Of a stretch of 64,000 nt of DNA, positions 55,054-62,570 are shown piece by piece. Source of the stretch: Roseivivax halodurans JCM 10272 (GTDB lineage Bacteria; Pseudomonadota; Alphaproteobacteria; Rhodobacterales; Rhodobacteraceae); NCBI RefSeq assembly GCF_000521785.1, contig NZ_JALZ01000005.1:1-64000 (forward strand), written 5' to 3'. The notes beneath the pieces were generated by a model. That model worked only from the letters and a program-made list of their open reading frames with translations, did not search any database and was not told where the DNA came from. How positions within the stretch are numbered: the stretch's first letter is position 1; every line of letters starts with the position of its first letter. The translations under genes were made by a program, and so were the position numbers.

Positions 55054-55582
55054 GGGCCCGGCCTTTCGGTTCGGTGAGCGGGTGGCGGTAGATGCGGGCG
55101 GTGGAGCCGCGCAGCTCGGTCTCGGACTCGAAGGTCGCGCCGAGGCGCTCGGCGAGCCGGATCGAGCGGGTGTTCTCGGGGTCAATCAGGCTGATCGGCG
55201 CGGTGAAGCCGTAATGCTCGGCCGCCGCTTCGCGCGCCGCCTCGGCCGCCTCGAAGGCGTAGCCCTTGCCTTCCCAGCCCGCGAAGATCGAATAGCCGAG
55301 CTCGGGCTCGGGCCAGTCGATGTGATGCACGATGCCGGCGAAGCCGACGGGCTCTCCGGTGGTGCGGCGCGCGGCGACCCAGAGGCCGTAGCCGCGGATC
55401 TGCCAATGGCCGGACATCTTGAGGATCGCCTGCCAGGTTGCGACGCGGTCCGCCGGCCCGCCGACGAAGCGCGCGCGCTCGTCGGCGTAGAAGACGGCGA
55501 AATCGTCGAGATCGGTGATGCGCGGCTCGCGCAGGGTGAGCCGCTCGGTCTCGATCACGGGGATGCGGACGGGATCCTTCAT
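55046..55582 (-). CDS. GNAT acetyltransferase (RimJ/RimL type), copy 1
   Basis: The 178-residue protein is a RimJ/RimL-like GNAT: IETERLTLREPRITDLDDFAVFYAD, the WPEPELGYSIFAGWEGKGYAFEAAEAARE motif A region with acetyl-CoA contacts, and NTRSIRLAERLGATFESE. It shares its architecture with the neighbouring copy 2 (55579-56148), indicating tandem duplication. Start ATG 55582 overlaps copy 2 by 4 bases. The acceptor is unknown, possibly a ribosomal protein N-terminus. Confidence 0.85.
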   Translation of the reverse strand: MKDPVRIPVIETERLTLREPRITDLDDFAVFYADERARFVGGPADRVATWQAILKMSGHWQIRGYGLWVAARRTTGEPVGFAGIVHHIDWPEPELGYSIFAGWEGKGYAFEAAEAAREAAAEHYGFTAPISLIDPENTRSIRLAERLGATFESETELRGSTARIYRHPLTEPKGRALD

Positions 55583-56148
55583 CTTTGCGCCTCCGCCGGG
55601 CCGGGATGGCGCCAGAGCTCTTCGTCGCCCATCTCGGGGTTGTCGTAGCTGCGCTCGTGATGCGCGCCGAGACGGGTCGCGAGCGCCTGCGAGCGGGTGT
55701 TGCCGGGCTTGATGTTGGAGGTGAGCGTGGTCATCCCGAGCGTATCGTAGGCCCAGCCGCGCGCGGCGAGCGCCGCCTCGTAGGCGATGCCGCGGCCCTC
55801 GAAGGCCTCGAAGACGACCCAGCCGACTTCCGGCTCGGGCCAGCCTTCGGGGTTCCAGATGCCGCAGATGCCGGCGGGGCGGCCGCTTTGCCGGTCCCAG
55901 ATGGTGAAGTAGCCGTAGCCGTGGATGTGCCAGTGGCCGATATTGGCGGCCCACCAGCGCCATGTCTTCGGGCGGTCCATGACCGGGCCGAAGCCGAGGC
56001 AGCGCGCAGGGTCGGCGTGGAAGGCCGCGAAGGCGTCGAACTCGGCAAGGCCGGGGCCCCGCAGGGCGAGACGCGCGGTCTCGATGACCGGCGCGGGCGT
56101 CAGCGCCCCGGCTTGCGGCAGGGGGGATGTGGCGACGGCGACGTTCAT
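55579..56148 (-). CDS. GNAT acetyltransferase (RimJ/RimL type), copy 2
   Basis: The 189-residue RimJ/RimL-type GNAT has IETARLALRGPGLAEFDAFAAFHAD, WPEPEVGWVVFEAFEGRGIAYEAALAARGWAYD and NTRSQALATRLGAHHE, parallel to the downstream copy. Its ATG at 56148 follows the dispersed repeat copy B, in the gap after ffh. Substrate is unknown. Confidence 0.85.
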   Translation of the reverse strand: MNVAVATSPLPQAGALTPAPVIETARLALRGPGLAEFDAFAAFHADPARCLGFGPVMDRPKTWRWWAANIGHWHIHGYGYFTIWDRQSGRPAGICGIWNPEGWPEPEVGWVVFEAFEGRGIAYEAALAARGWAYDTLGMTTLTSNIKPGNTRSQALATRLGAHHERSYDNPEMGDEELWRHPGPAEAQR

Positions 56149-56181
56149 GCCGGACCTCGCGCGGGCTGCGCCGTGGGGCCT

Positions 56182-56214
56182 GCCTCCGGCGGGGATATTT
56201 CCGTCAAGAAGAAG
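56182..56214 (+). repeat. Dispersed intergenic repeat, copy B
   Basis: The 33-base copy starts GCCTCCGGCGGG, continues GATATTTCCGTC and ends AAGAAGAAG. It lies in the 139-base gap between ffh and the GNAT pair. Confidence 0.8.
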
Positions 56215-56287
56215 CAGGCGCGCGCGCCGCCGGGCCCGGAGGCGCGGGGCGCCCGGGAGACGAGGGGATATGCAGCGGCGCAGCGGA

Positions 56288-57808
56288 TCACTTCTTCTTG
56301 CCCATGCCCGAAAGGCCCGGGGGCAGGCCCTGGCCGCCGCCCAAGCCGGGCATTCCGCCACCGGCGCCGCCCATGCCGCCGGGCATCTTGCCGCCCATGG
56401 CCTTGGCCGCGGCCTCGAGCTGCTTGGGGTCCATCTTGGAAGGGTCCATGCCGCCGGGCATGCCGCCCTTGCCGAACATGCCGGACATGGCCTGCTTGAG
56501 CATGCCGCCCTTGCCCATCTTCTTCATCATGTCGCCCATCTGGCGCTGCTGCTTGAGCAGCTTGTTGAGCTCGGAGACCTCGAGGCCGGAGCCCTTGGCG
56601 ATACGCTTTTTCCGGGAGGCCTGAAGGAGGGCGGGGTTGGCGCGCTCCTTCTTGGTCATGGAATTGATGAGCGCGACCTGGCGGCGCAGCATGGTGTCGT
56701 CGATGCCGGCGCCCTCCATCTGTTTCGCCATCTTCCCCATGCCGGGCATCATGGACATCATACCCTCCATGCCGCCCATCTTCTGCATCTGCTCGAGCTG
56801 CATCTTGAGGTCGTTCATGTTGAACTGACCCTTCTGGAAGCGCTTCATCATGCGCTCGGCCTGTTCGGCCTCGAGCGTCTGTTGCGCTTTTTCCACCAGA
56901 GCGACGATGTCGCCCATGCCGAGGATGCGGCCGGCGACGCGCTCGGGCTCGAAGGTCTCGAGCGCGTCCATCTTCTCGCCGAGGCCGACGAACTTGATCG
57001 GCTTGCCGGTGATCGCACGCATCGAGAGCGCGGCGCCGCCGCGGCCGTCGCCGTCCATCCGGGTCAGCACCACGCCGGAGATGCCGATGCGCTCGTCGAA
57101 ATTCTCGGCGGTGTGCACGGCGTCCTGGCCGGTGAGGCCGTCGACCACCAGCAGCGTCTCGCGCGGGCTCGTGACGTCGCGCACCGCCTCGACCTGGGCC
57201 ATCAGCTCCTCGTCGATCGACAGGCGCCCGGCGGTGTCGAGCATGTAGACGTCGTAGCCGCCGAGGCTCGCCTGCGTCTTGGCGCGTTTGGCGATCGCGA
57301 CGGGATCCTCGCCCTTGACGATGGGGAGCGTGTCGACGCCGATCTGCGTGCCGAGGACCGCGAGCTGTTCCATCGCCGCGGGGCGCTGGACGTCGAGCGA
57401 GGCCATCAGGACCTTCTTCTTGTCGCGCTCGGTGAGGCGCTTGGCGAGCTTGGCGGTGGTGGTGGTCTTGCCGCCGCCCTGCAGGCCGACCATCAGGATC
57501 GGCGCGGGGGCGGAGCCGATGCGCAGCTCGCCGGGCTCGCCCTCGCCCCGCAGCACCTCGATCAGCTCGTCGTGGACGATCTTCACGACCTGCTGGCCGG
57601 GGGTGATCGATTTCGTGACCGCGGCGCCGGTCGCCTTCTTCTCGACCGACTTGACGAAGTTGCGCACGACGGGGAGCGAGACGTCCGCCTCGAGCAGCGC
57701 GACGCGGACCTCGCGCAGGGCGGTCTTGACGTCGTCCTCGGAGAGCGCGCCCTGCTTGGTCAGCCGGTCGAAGACGCTGCCGAGGCGATCGGAGAGATTT
57801 TCGAACAT
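56288..57808 (-). CDS. ffh: Signal recognition particle protein Ffh
   Basis: Ffh binds 4.5S RNA and signal sequences and delivers nascent membrane proteins to FtsY. The 506-residue product has the N and G domains with GLQGGGKTTTTAKLAKR (P-loop), DTAGRLSIDEELM and TRMDGDGRGGAALS. The Met-rich M domain runs from about residue 300, with MKMQ and MGGM tracts for signal binding. The last 70 residues are an extended Gly/Met-rich tail. It is the first gene of the minus-strand block that includes rpsP and trmD. Confidence 0.97.
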   Translation of the reverse strand: MFENLSDRLGSVFDRLTKQGALSEDDVKTALREVRVALLEADVSLPVVRNFVKSVEKKATGAAVTKSITPGQQVVKIVHDELIEVLRGEGEPGELRIGSAPAPILMVGLQGGGKTTTTAKLAKRLTERDKKKVLMASLDVQRPAAMEQLAVLGTQIGVDTLPIVKGEDPVAIAKRAKTQASLGGYDVYMLDTAGRLSIDEELMAQVEAVRDVTSPRETLLVVDGLTGQDAVHTAENFDERIGISGVVLTRMDGDGRGGAALSMRAITGKPIKFVGLGEKMDALETFEPERVAGRILGMGDIVALVEKAQQTLEAEQAERMMKRFQKGQFNMNDLKMQLEQMQKMGGMEGMMSMMPGMGKMAKQMEGAGIDDTMLRRQVALINSMTKKERANPALLQASRKKRIAKGSGLEVSELNKLLKQQRQMGDMMKKMGKGGMLKQAMSGMFGKGGMPGGMDPSKMDPKQLEAAAKAMGGKMPGGMGGAGGGMPGLGGGQGLPPGLSGMGKKK

Positions 57809-58125
57809 GAAGCGGCGGCCTCCTTGCCGGTCTTGGTCGTGTCAGCCCGAAAGGTAAGGGCGCGCGGTCTCTCTCACAAACGTCTGGCACGGGATGCGTG
57901 CCGGCTACGGCAGGCCAAACGCCGAGTGCCCCCGTGGGCGCAACGCGCTGACGGAGGGCGATCCCGGGCATGGGCCCATGGGACCGGAAGCGATGGCACT
58001 TCCGGGAATTGCCGGGCCGGATACGCGCGCGGGCCGCGCCTGTCAAGAGCGGGGGCGTCTGGCAGCTTCGGCGCGCGCCCTTATGTGATGGACAGATCGA
58101 GACTCAGAAGATAGCAGGGCGCGTC
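57809..58125. other. 317-bp intergenic region between divergent ffh and smpB
   Basis: No gene is seen. It should hold the promoters of ffh and smpB. A short hairpin GGCACG (57886-57891) / CGTGCC (57897-57902) with a 5-base loop is visible, without a T-tract. Nothing else is recognisable. Confidence 0.5.
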
Positions 58126-58605
58126 ATGGCCAAGGACAAGAGCAAAGAGAGCCCGAACTACAAGGTGATCGCCGAGAACCGGCGGGCGCGCTTCGACTAT
58201 GCGATCGAGGACGATGTCGAGTGCGGCATCGTGCTGACCGGGTCCGAGGTGAAGTCGCTGCGGCTCAACACCGCGCAGATCGCCGAGAGTTACGCCGAGG
58301 TGAAGGACGGCGAGCTCTGGCTCGCCAATGGCTACATCGCTCCCTACGAGCAGGCGATGTTCGGGCACGAGGACCGGCGGCCGCGCAAGCTGCTCGCCTC
58401 CAAGCGCGAGATCGCCCGGATGTGGAACGAGACCGCGCGCAAGGGCATGACGCTGGTGCCGCTGGTGCTCTACTTCAATCACCGGGGCGTCGCGAAGATC
58501 AAGATCGCGCTCGCCAAGGGCAAGAGGACCGTCGACAAGCGCGAGACCCAGGCCAAGCGCGACTGGAACCGGCAGAAGCAGCGGCTCCTGAAGGAACAGA
58601 ACTAG
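58126..58605 (+). CDS. smpB: SsrA-binding protein SmpB
   Basis: SmpB carries tmRNA to stalled ribosomes for trans-translation. The 159-residue product has the OB-fold core ([33 protein letters not shown]) and the conserved [16 protein letters not shown], and ends in the basic tail [22 protein letters not shown]. Start ATG 58126 gives the usual [19 protein letters not shown]. Confidence 0.97.
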   Translation: MAKDKSKESPNYKVIAENRRARFDYAIEDDVECGIVLTGSEVKSLRLNTAQIAESYAEVKDGELWLANGYIAPYEQAMFGHEDRRPRKLLASKREIARMWNETARKGMTLVPLVLYFNHRGVAKIKIALAKGKRTVDKRETQAKRDWNRQKQRLLKEQN

Positions 58606-58640
58606 GCGCGGCGGCGCGGAGCGAGGGGCCGGCCCCTCGC

Positions 58641-58670
58641 GCTCCCCGGGATATTTGCCTCAAGAAGAAG
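58641..58670 (+). repeat. Dispersed intergenic repeat, copy C
   Basis: A 30-base copy begins GCTCCCCGGG, continues ATATTTGCCT and ends CAAGAAGAAG. It lies 35 bases after smpB and before sseA. Confidence 0.75.
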
Positions 58671-58776
58671 GGCAGGCGGGCGCCTCCCACGCCTCCACGA
58701 GCCGCCGCCCGGGGCCTTGCCTCTCCATGTCCCCCGCCTTAATCGTGGCATGACCCGTGGGCGGAAGGGGGGAGAG

Positions 58777-59640
58777 ATGGCCGAAGACGATCCCAGGACA
58801 CTTGTGTCGACCGAGTGGCTGCACCGGCATCTGAAGGATCCGGACCTGCGCGTGCTCGATGCGAGCTGGTACCTGCCGGACGCCGGACGCGATCCCAAGG
58901 CGGAATATGCCGAGGCGCATGTGCCGGGCGCGCGCTTCTTCGACATCGACGACGTGAGCGACGCGCGGTCGGAGCTGCCGCACATGGCGCCGCCGCCCGA
59001 GAAGTTCATGTCGCGCATGCGCCAGATGGGCGTCGGCGACGGGCATCAGGTGGTGGTCTATGACGGCGCGGGGCTGTTCTCGGCGGCGCGGGTCTGGTGG
59101 CTTTTCCGGCTGATGGGACAGATGGATGTCGCGGTGCTCGACGGCGGTTTCCCGAAATGGCGCGCCGAGGAGCGCCCCGTGGAGGATCTGCCGCCGGTGG
59201 TGCGCGACCGGCACATGACCGTGCGGCGGCAGGCGCACATGGTGCGGGATGTCACGCAAGTGTCGGCGGCGACGAAGCTCGGCGATCACGAGGTGGTCGA
59301 TGCCCGCTCGCCCTCGCGCTTCTGCGGCGACGATCCAGAGCCGCGGCCCGGCCTGCGGGCAGGGCACATCCCCGGCTCGAAGAACGTGCATTACGCGACG
59401 CTGCTGACCGAGGACGGCACGATGAAGGCGCCCGAGGACCTCGCGCGCGTCTTCGAGGAGGCCGGCGTCGACCTCGGCAAGCCGGTCATCACCACCTGCG
59501 GCTCGGGCGTGACCGCCGCGATCCTCAGCCTCGCGCTGGAACGGATCGGCCGCACCGACCATTCGCTCTACGACGGCTCCTGGTCCGAATGGGGCGCCTC
59601 GCCGACCGTGCCGGTCGCGACCGCGACCTCCCGCGACTGA
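58777..59640 (+). CDS. sseA: 3-mercaptopyruvate sulfurtransferase
   Basis: This two-rhodanese-domain enzyme transfers sulfur from 3-mercaptopyruvate to thiols or cyanide. The 287-residue product has an inactive N-terminal domain (EYAEAHVPGARFFDIDDVSD) and the active C-terminal domain with the catalytic loop CGSGVTAAI near residue 239. CGSGVTA is the mercaptopyruvate-type loop (rhodaneses have CRKGVTA). Start ATG 58777 follows AAGGGGGGAG. It is 35 bases before the aminotransferase. Confidence 0.94.
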   Translation: MAEDDPRTLVSTEWLHRHLKDPDLRVLDASWYLPDAGRDPKAEYAEAHVPGARFFDIDDVSDARSELPHMAPPPEKFMSRMRQMGVGDGHQVVVYDGAGLFSAARVWWLFRLMGQMDVAVLDGGFPKWRAEERPVEDLPPVVRDRHMTVRRQAHMVRDVTQVSAATKLGDHEVVDARSPSRFCGDDPEPRPGLRAGHIPGSKNVHYATLLTEDGTMKAPEDLARVFEEAGVDLGKPVITTCGSGVTAAILSLALERIGRTDHSLYDGSWSEWGASPTVPVATATSRD

Positions 59641-59675
59641 CCGCCGACCCCTATCCGCCACTCCGGAGAGACCCG

Positions 59676-60860
59676 ATGTTCGAACAGCTCAAAGAGCAGC
59701 CCGCCGACAAGATCCTCGCCCTGATGCAGGCCTACAAGGAGGATCCGCGCGAGGACAAGATCGACCTCGGCGTCGGCGTCTACAAGGACGCGCACGGCAA
59801 CACGCCGATCATGCGCGCGATCAAGGCCGCCGAGAAGCAGCTCTGGGAGACCGAGGAGACCAAGGCCTATACCGGTCTCGCGGGCGATCCGGTCTTCGGC
59901 GAGCGGATGCGCGATCTCGTGCTCGGCGGCACGGTCGACGAGGCGACCGTGTCGGCCGTCGCGACCCCCGGCGGCACCGGCGCGGTGCGACAGGGCTTCG
60001 ACATGATCCGCATGGCGAACCCCGACGCCACGATCCACGTGAGCGATCCGACCTGGCCGAACCACCTGTCGATCCTCAAGCATATGGGGCTTCCGGTGAA
60101 GCCCTACCGCTATTTCGACAGCGAGACCGGCGGCGTCGATTTCGCGGGCATGATCACCGACATCGTGCAGGCGCGGCCCGGCGACGTGATCCTGCTGCAC
60201 GGCTGCTGCCACAACCCGACCGGCGCCAATCTCAGCGTCATCGAGTGGAAGCACGTGATCGAGAAGATCAACGAGGTGGGCGCGATCCCGATGATCGACC
60301 TCGCCTACCAGGGCTTCGGCGACGGGCTCGACGCGGATGCCGAGCCGACGCGGATGGTCGCGCAGAGCTGCCCCGAGACGATCATCGCGGCGTCCTGCTC
60401 GAAGAACTTCGGCATCTACCGCGAGCGGACCGGCATCCTGATGGCGGTGTCGCAGGATCCGGGCAAGAAGAAGGTCACGCAGGGCACGCTTGCCTATCTC
60501 AACCGGCAGAACTTCTCCTTCCCGCCCGATCACGGCGCGCGGCTGGTGCAGATGGTGCTGTCGGACGACGATCTGCGCGAGGACTGGCAGTCCGAGCTCG
60601 AGAGCGTGCGGACCGGCATGCTCGAGCTGCGCCACCAGCTTGCGGACGAGCTGCGCGAGCGCTCGGGCTCGGACCGGTTCGGGTTCCTCGCCCAGCACCG
60701 GGGCATGTTCTCGCGGATCGGCTGCGGGCCCGACAAGGTCGAGGCGCTGCGCGAGAAGCACGGCATCTACATGGTCGGCGACAGCCGCATGAACATCGCG
60801 GGTCTCAACAGGACCACCGTGCCGAAGCTCGCCGAGGCCATCGTGGACGTCGGCATCTGA
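59676..60860 (+). CDS. Aromatic/aspartate aminotransferase (class I)
   Basis: The 394-residue PLP enzyme of the TyrB/AspC type transfers amino groups between aspartate or aromatic amino acids and 2-oxoglutarate. It has LGVGVYKDAHGNTPIM, HGCCHNPTGANLS, DLAYQGFGDGLDAD and SCSKNFGIYRERTG with the PLP Lys. The close pairing with sseA suggests a link to cysteine aminotransferase activity, which produces mercaptopyruvate; that is inference. Start ATG 59676 gives MFEQLKEQPADKI, the family N-terminus. Confidence 0.94.
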   Translation: MFEQLKEQPADKILALMQAYKEDPREDKIDLGVGVYKDAHGNTPIMRAIKAAEKQLWETEETKAYTGLAGDPVFGERMRDLVLGGTVDEATVSAVATPGGTGAVRQGFDMIRMANPDATIHVSDPTWPNHLSILKHMGLPVKPYRYFDSETGGVDFAGMITDIVQARPGDVILLHGCCHNPTGANLSVIEWKHVIEKINEVGAIPMIDLAYQGFGDGLDADAEPTRMVAQSCPETIIAASCSKNFGIYRERTGILMAVSQDPGKKKVTQGTLAYLNRQNFSFPPDHGARLVQMVLSDDDLREDWQSELESVRTGMLELRHQLADELRERSGSDRFGFLAQHRGMFSRIGCGPDKVEALREKHGIYMVGDSRMNIAGLNRTTVPKLAEAIVDVGI

Positions 60861-60865
60861 CGCAG

Positions 60866-61477
60866 GTGGCCGAGACAATCCTCTGGGGCCATCGCGACTC
60901 GGGCCATGCGGTCAAGGTCGCGCTGGCCCTGCGCCTCGCCGGTCTGCCGCATCGGACCGAAGTGGTGGACATCTGGGCCGCGCGCGAGACGCGGCCAGCG
61001 GCCTTTCTCGCCCTCAGCCCACTGGGGCAGGTGCCGGTGCTGGAGCTGGACGGCGAACCGCTGGTGCAGTCCGGGGCGATCCTGCTGGAGCTCGCGCAGC
61101 GCTTCGGCTGCCTCGGCGGCGAGAGCGCGTCCGGCCTCAGGCGCGGCCGGCAGCTCTGCCTCTGGGAGGCGAACCGGATCGGCATGTGCCTGCCGCAGCT
61201 GATCGAGGCGCGGCGCCCCGGCGGCGACGTCTTCCCGGAGGGCGCGGTCGACTGGCTCGCCGCGCGCTATGCGGCCGATGCCGCGCAGTTCGACGCGCTG
61301 CTCGGGACGGAGCCGTTCTTTCACGGGCAGGCGCCCGGCGTCGGCGATTGCGCGATCTGGGGCTATGTGCGCTGGACCCGCAAGGCCGGGATGGAGCCCT
61401 CGTCCGCCATGGCCCGCTGGCTCGACCGCATGGATGCGCTTCCCGAAACCGGCGAGGCCGCGGCGGCCTTCGGCTGA
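60866..61477 (+). CDS. Glutathione S-transferase family protein
   Basis: The 203-residue protein has the thioredoxin-like N-terminal domain (TILWGHRDSGHAVKVALALRL, SPLGQVPVLELDGEPLVQSGAILLELAQRFG with the cis-Pro and glutathione-binding Ser) and an all-helical C-terminal domain. The thiol-activating residue is unclear. The start is GTG 60866, five bases after the aminotransferase stop. Substrate unknown. Confidence 0.88.
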   Translation: MAETILWGHRDSGHAVKVALALRLAGLPHRTEVVDIWAARETRPAAFLALSPLGQVPVLELDGEPLVQSGAILLELAQRFGCLGGESASGLRRGRQLCLWEANRIGMCLPQLIEARRPGGDVFPEGAVDWLAARYAADAAQFDALLGTEPFFHGQAPGVGDCAIWGYVRWTRKAGMEPSSAMARWLDRMDALPETGEAAAAFG

Positions 61478-61487
61478 GGCTCCCCCG

Positions 61488-61517
61488 CTTCTTCTTGGCC
61501 AAAATACTCCGGGGAGC
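61488..61517 (-). repeat. Dispersed intergenic repeat, copy D (reverse)
   Basis: On the minus strand it reads GCTCCCCGGAGTATTTTGGC and ends CAAGAAGAAG (30 bases). It lies between the convergent glutathione transferase and rlmH genes, only 10 bases after the transferase stop. Confidence 0.8.
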
Positions 61518-61543
61518 CGCGCAGCGGCGGGGCGGAGCCCCTC

Positions 61544-62011
61544 TCACGCCCGGTGATAGGGGCTCCCGGCGAGGATCGAGGCGGCGCGGTAGATCTGCTC
61601 GGCCAGCATCGCGCGGGCCAGCATGTGCGGCCAGACCATCGCGCCGAAGCTGATCGCGAGGTCCGCCTCGGCGCGCAGGGTAGGGTCGATCCCGTCCGCG
61701 CCGCCGATCACGAAGGAGAGGTCCGGCACGCCCTCGTCGCGGAGGCGGCCGAGGGTGCTCGCGAAGTCGGGGGAGGGCATCTGCCGGCCCCGTTCGTCGA
61801 GCACGCAGACCTTTCCGGGTGGAATCGCGCGGCGCAGGAGATCGGCCTCGGCCGCCATGCCGCCGCCCTTCTTGTCCTCGACCTCGACGAGCTTCGCGGG
61901 TCCGAGGCCCATGCCCCGTCCCGCCTTGTCGAAGCGGGACAGGTAATCGTCCACGAGATCGCGTTCCGGACCGGCGCGCAGCCGGCCCACGACGCAGAGA
62001 TGGATGCGCAA
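61544..62011 (-). CDS. rlmH: 23S rRNA (pseudouridine1915-N3)-methyltransferase RlmH
   Basis: RlmH methylates pseudouridine 1915 of 23S rRNA in the assembled ribosome. The 155-residue SPOUT protein has the S-adenosylmethionine knot FVIGGADGIDPTLRAEAD and the C-terminal LARAMLAEQIYRAASILAGSPYHRA, which are diagnostic. The start is TTG 62011, three bases after the rsfS stop. It shares a transcript with rsfS, the usual pairing. Confidence 0.95.
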   Translation of the reverse strand: MRIHLCVVGRLRAGPERDLVDDYLSRFDKAGRGMGLGPAKLVEVEDKKGGGMAAEADLLRRAIPPGKVCVLDERGRQMPSPDFASTLGRLRDEGVPDLSFVIGGADGIDPTLRAEADLAISFGAMVWPHMLARAMLAEQIYRAASILAGSPYHRA

Positions 62012-62014
62012 GGC

Positions 62015-62386
62015 CTAGTGGCCGATCGTCCGGGACGGGGCGACGGGCATCCACATCTTCTCGATCTGGTAGAACTCGCGCACCTCGGGGCGGAAGACGT
62101 GCACGATCACGTCGCCGGTGTCGATCAGGACCCAGTCGCCCGAGTCCTTGCCCTCGACCTTCGGCAGCACGCCCTGGTCGGCCTTCAGGTCCTCGACGAG
62201 CTTGTCGGCGATCGAGATCACCTGGCGCGAGGACCGACCCGAACAGACGATCATGTAATCGCCGATGGCGGTCTTGCCGCGGAGATCGATCTCCACGACG
62301 TTCTCGGCCTTCATGTCTTCGAGGATCGTGAGAATGGATGTCAGCTGAGTCTCGCTCGTGACATCCGCATGGGCCAGGCCGGTCAT
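62015..62386 (-). CDS. rsfS: Ribosomal silencing factor RsfS
   Basis: RsfS binds uL14 and blocks subunit joining in resting cells. The 123-residue product has the family core KAENVVEIDLRGKTAIGDYMIVCSGRSSRQVISIADKLVEDLKADQG, then GDWVLIDTGDVIVHVFRPEVREFYQIEKMW. Start ATG 62386 has no good ribosome-binding site, but overlaps (ATGA) the stop of an 18-codon upstream frame that has a strong one at 62449-62442. An in-frame CTG at 62434, eight bases from that site, is an unlikely but possible start. Confidence 0.93.
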   Translation of the reverse strand: MTGLAHADVTSETQLTSILTILEDMKAENVVEIDLRGKTAIGDYMIVCSGRSSRQVISIADKLVEDLKADQGVLPKVEGKDSGDWVLIDTGDVIVHVFRPEVREFYQIEKMWMPVAPSRTIGH

Positions 62387-62439
62387 CGGGTGGCCCGCTT
62401 CGGCGGCATGTGCCGCGTCAGTATTGAGTGACAGGACAT
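62383..62439 (-). CDS. Possible leader peptide overlapping rsfS
   Basis: An 18-codon frame (MSCHSILTRHMPPKRATR) begins at the ATG 62439 just after AAGGAGGA (62449-62442) and ends in TGA overlapping the rsfS ATG (ATGA). It may couple translation to rsfS or only be an accident of frame. Spacing of the ribosome-binding site is short for this ATG (2-3 bases after GGAGGA), which weakens the case. Confidence 0.35.
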   Translation of the reverse strand: MSCHSILTRHMPPKRATR

Positions 62440-62570
62440 CGTCCTCCTTTGCCGATCACACGGTCCGGACGGCGAGAGGTGCCGCCCGGGCGTATGCATA
62501 AGATAACATCGACGCTGTGACTTCTCAATGACGTGGTGCGGCGCCGGCGCAACAACGCCTCTGCATGGCG

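Noticed and set aside
55925-58114. A 729-codon plus-strand frame opposite ffh
   Set aside because: His/Leu/Ala-rich shadow of the Met-rich M domain and GTPase of Ffh.
58777-59640. sseA as part of the sulfonate pathway
   Set aside because: It lies 44 kb away with an aminotransferase; cysteine catabolism explains it better.
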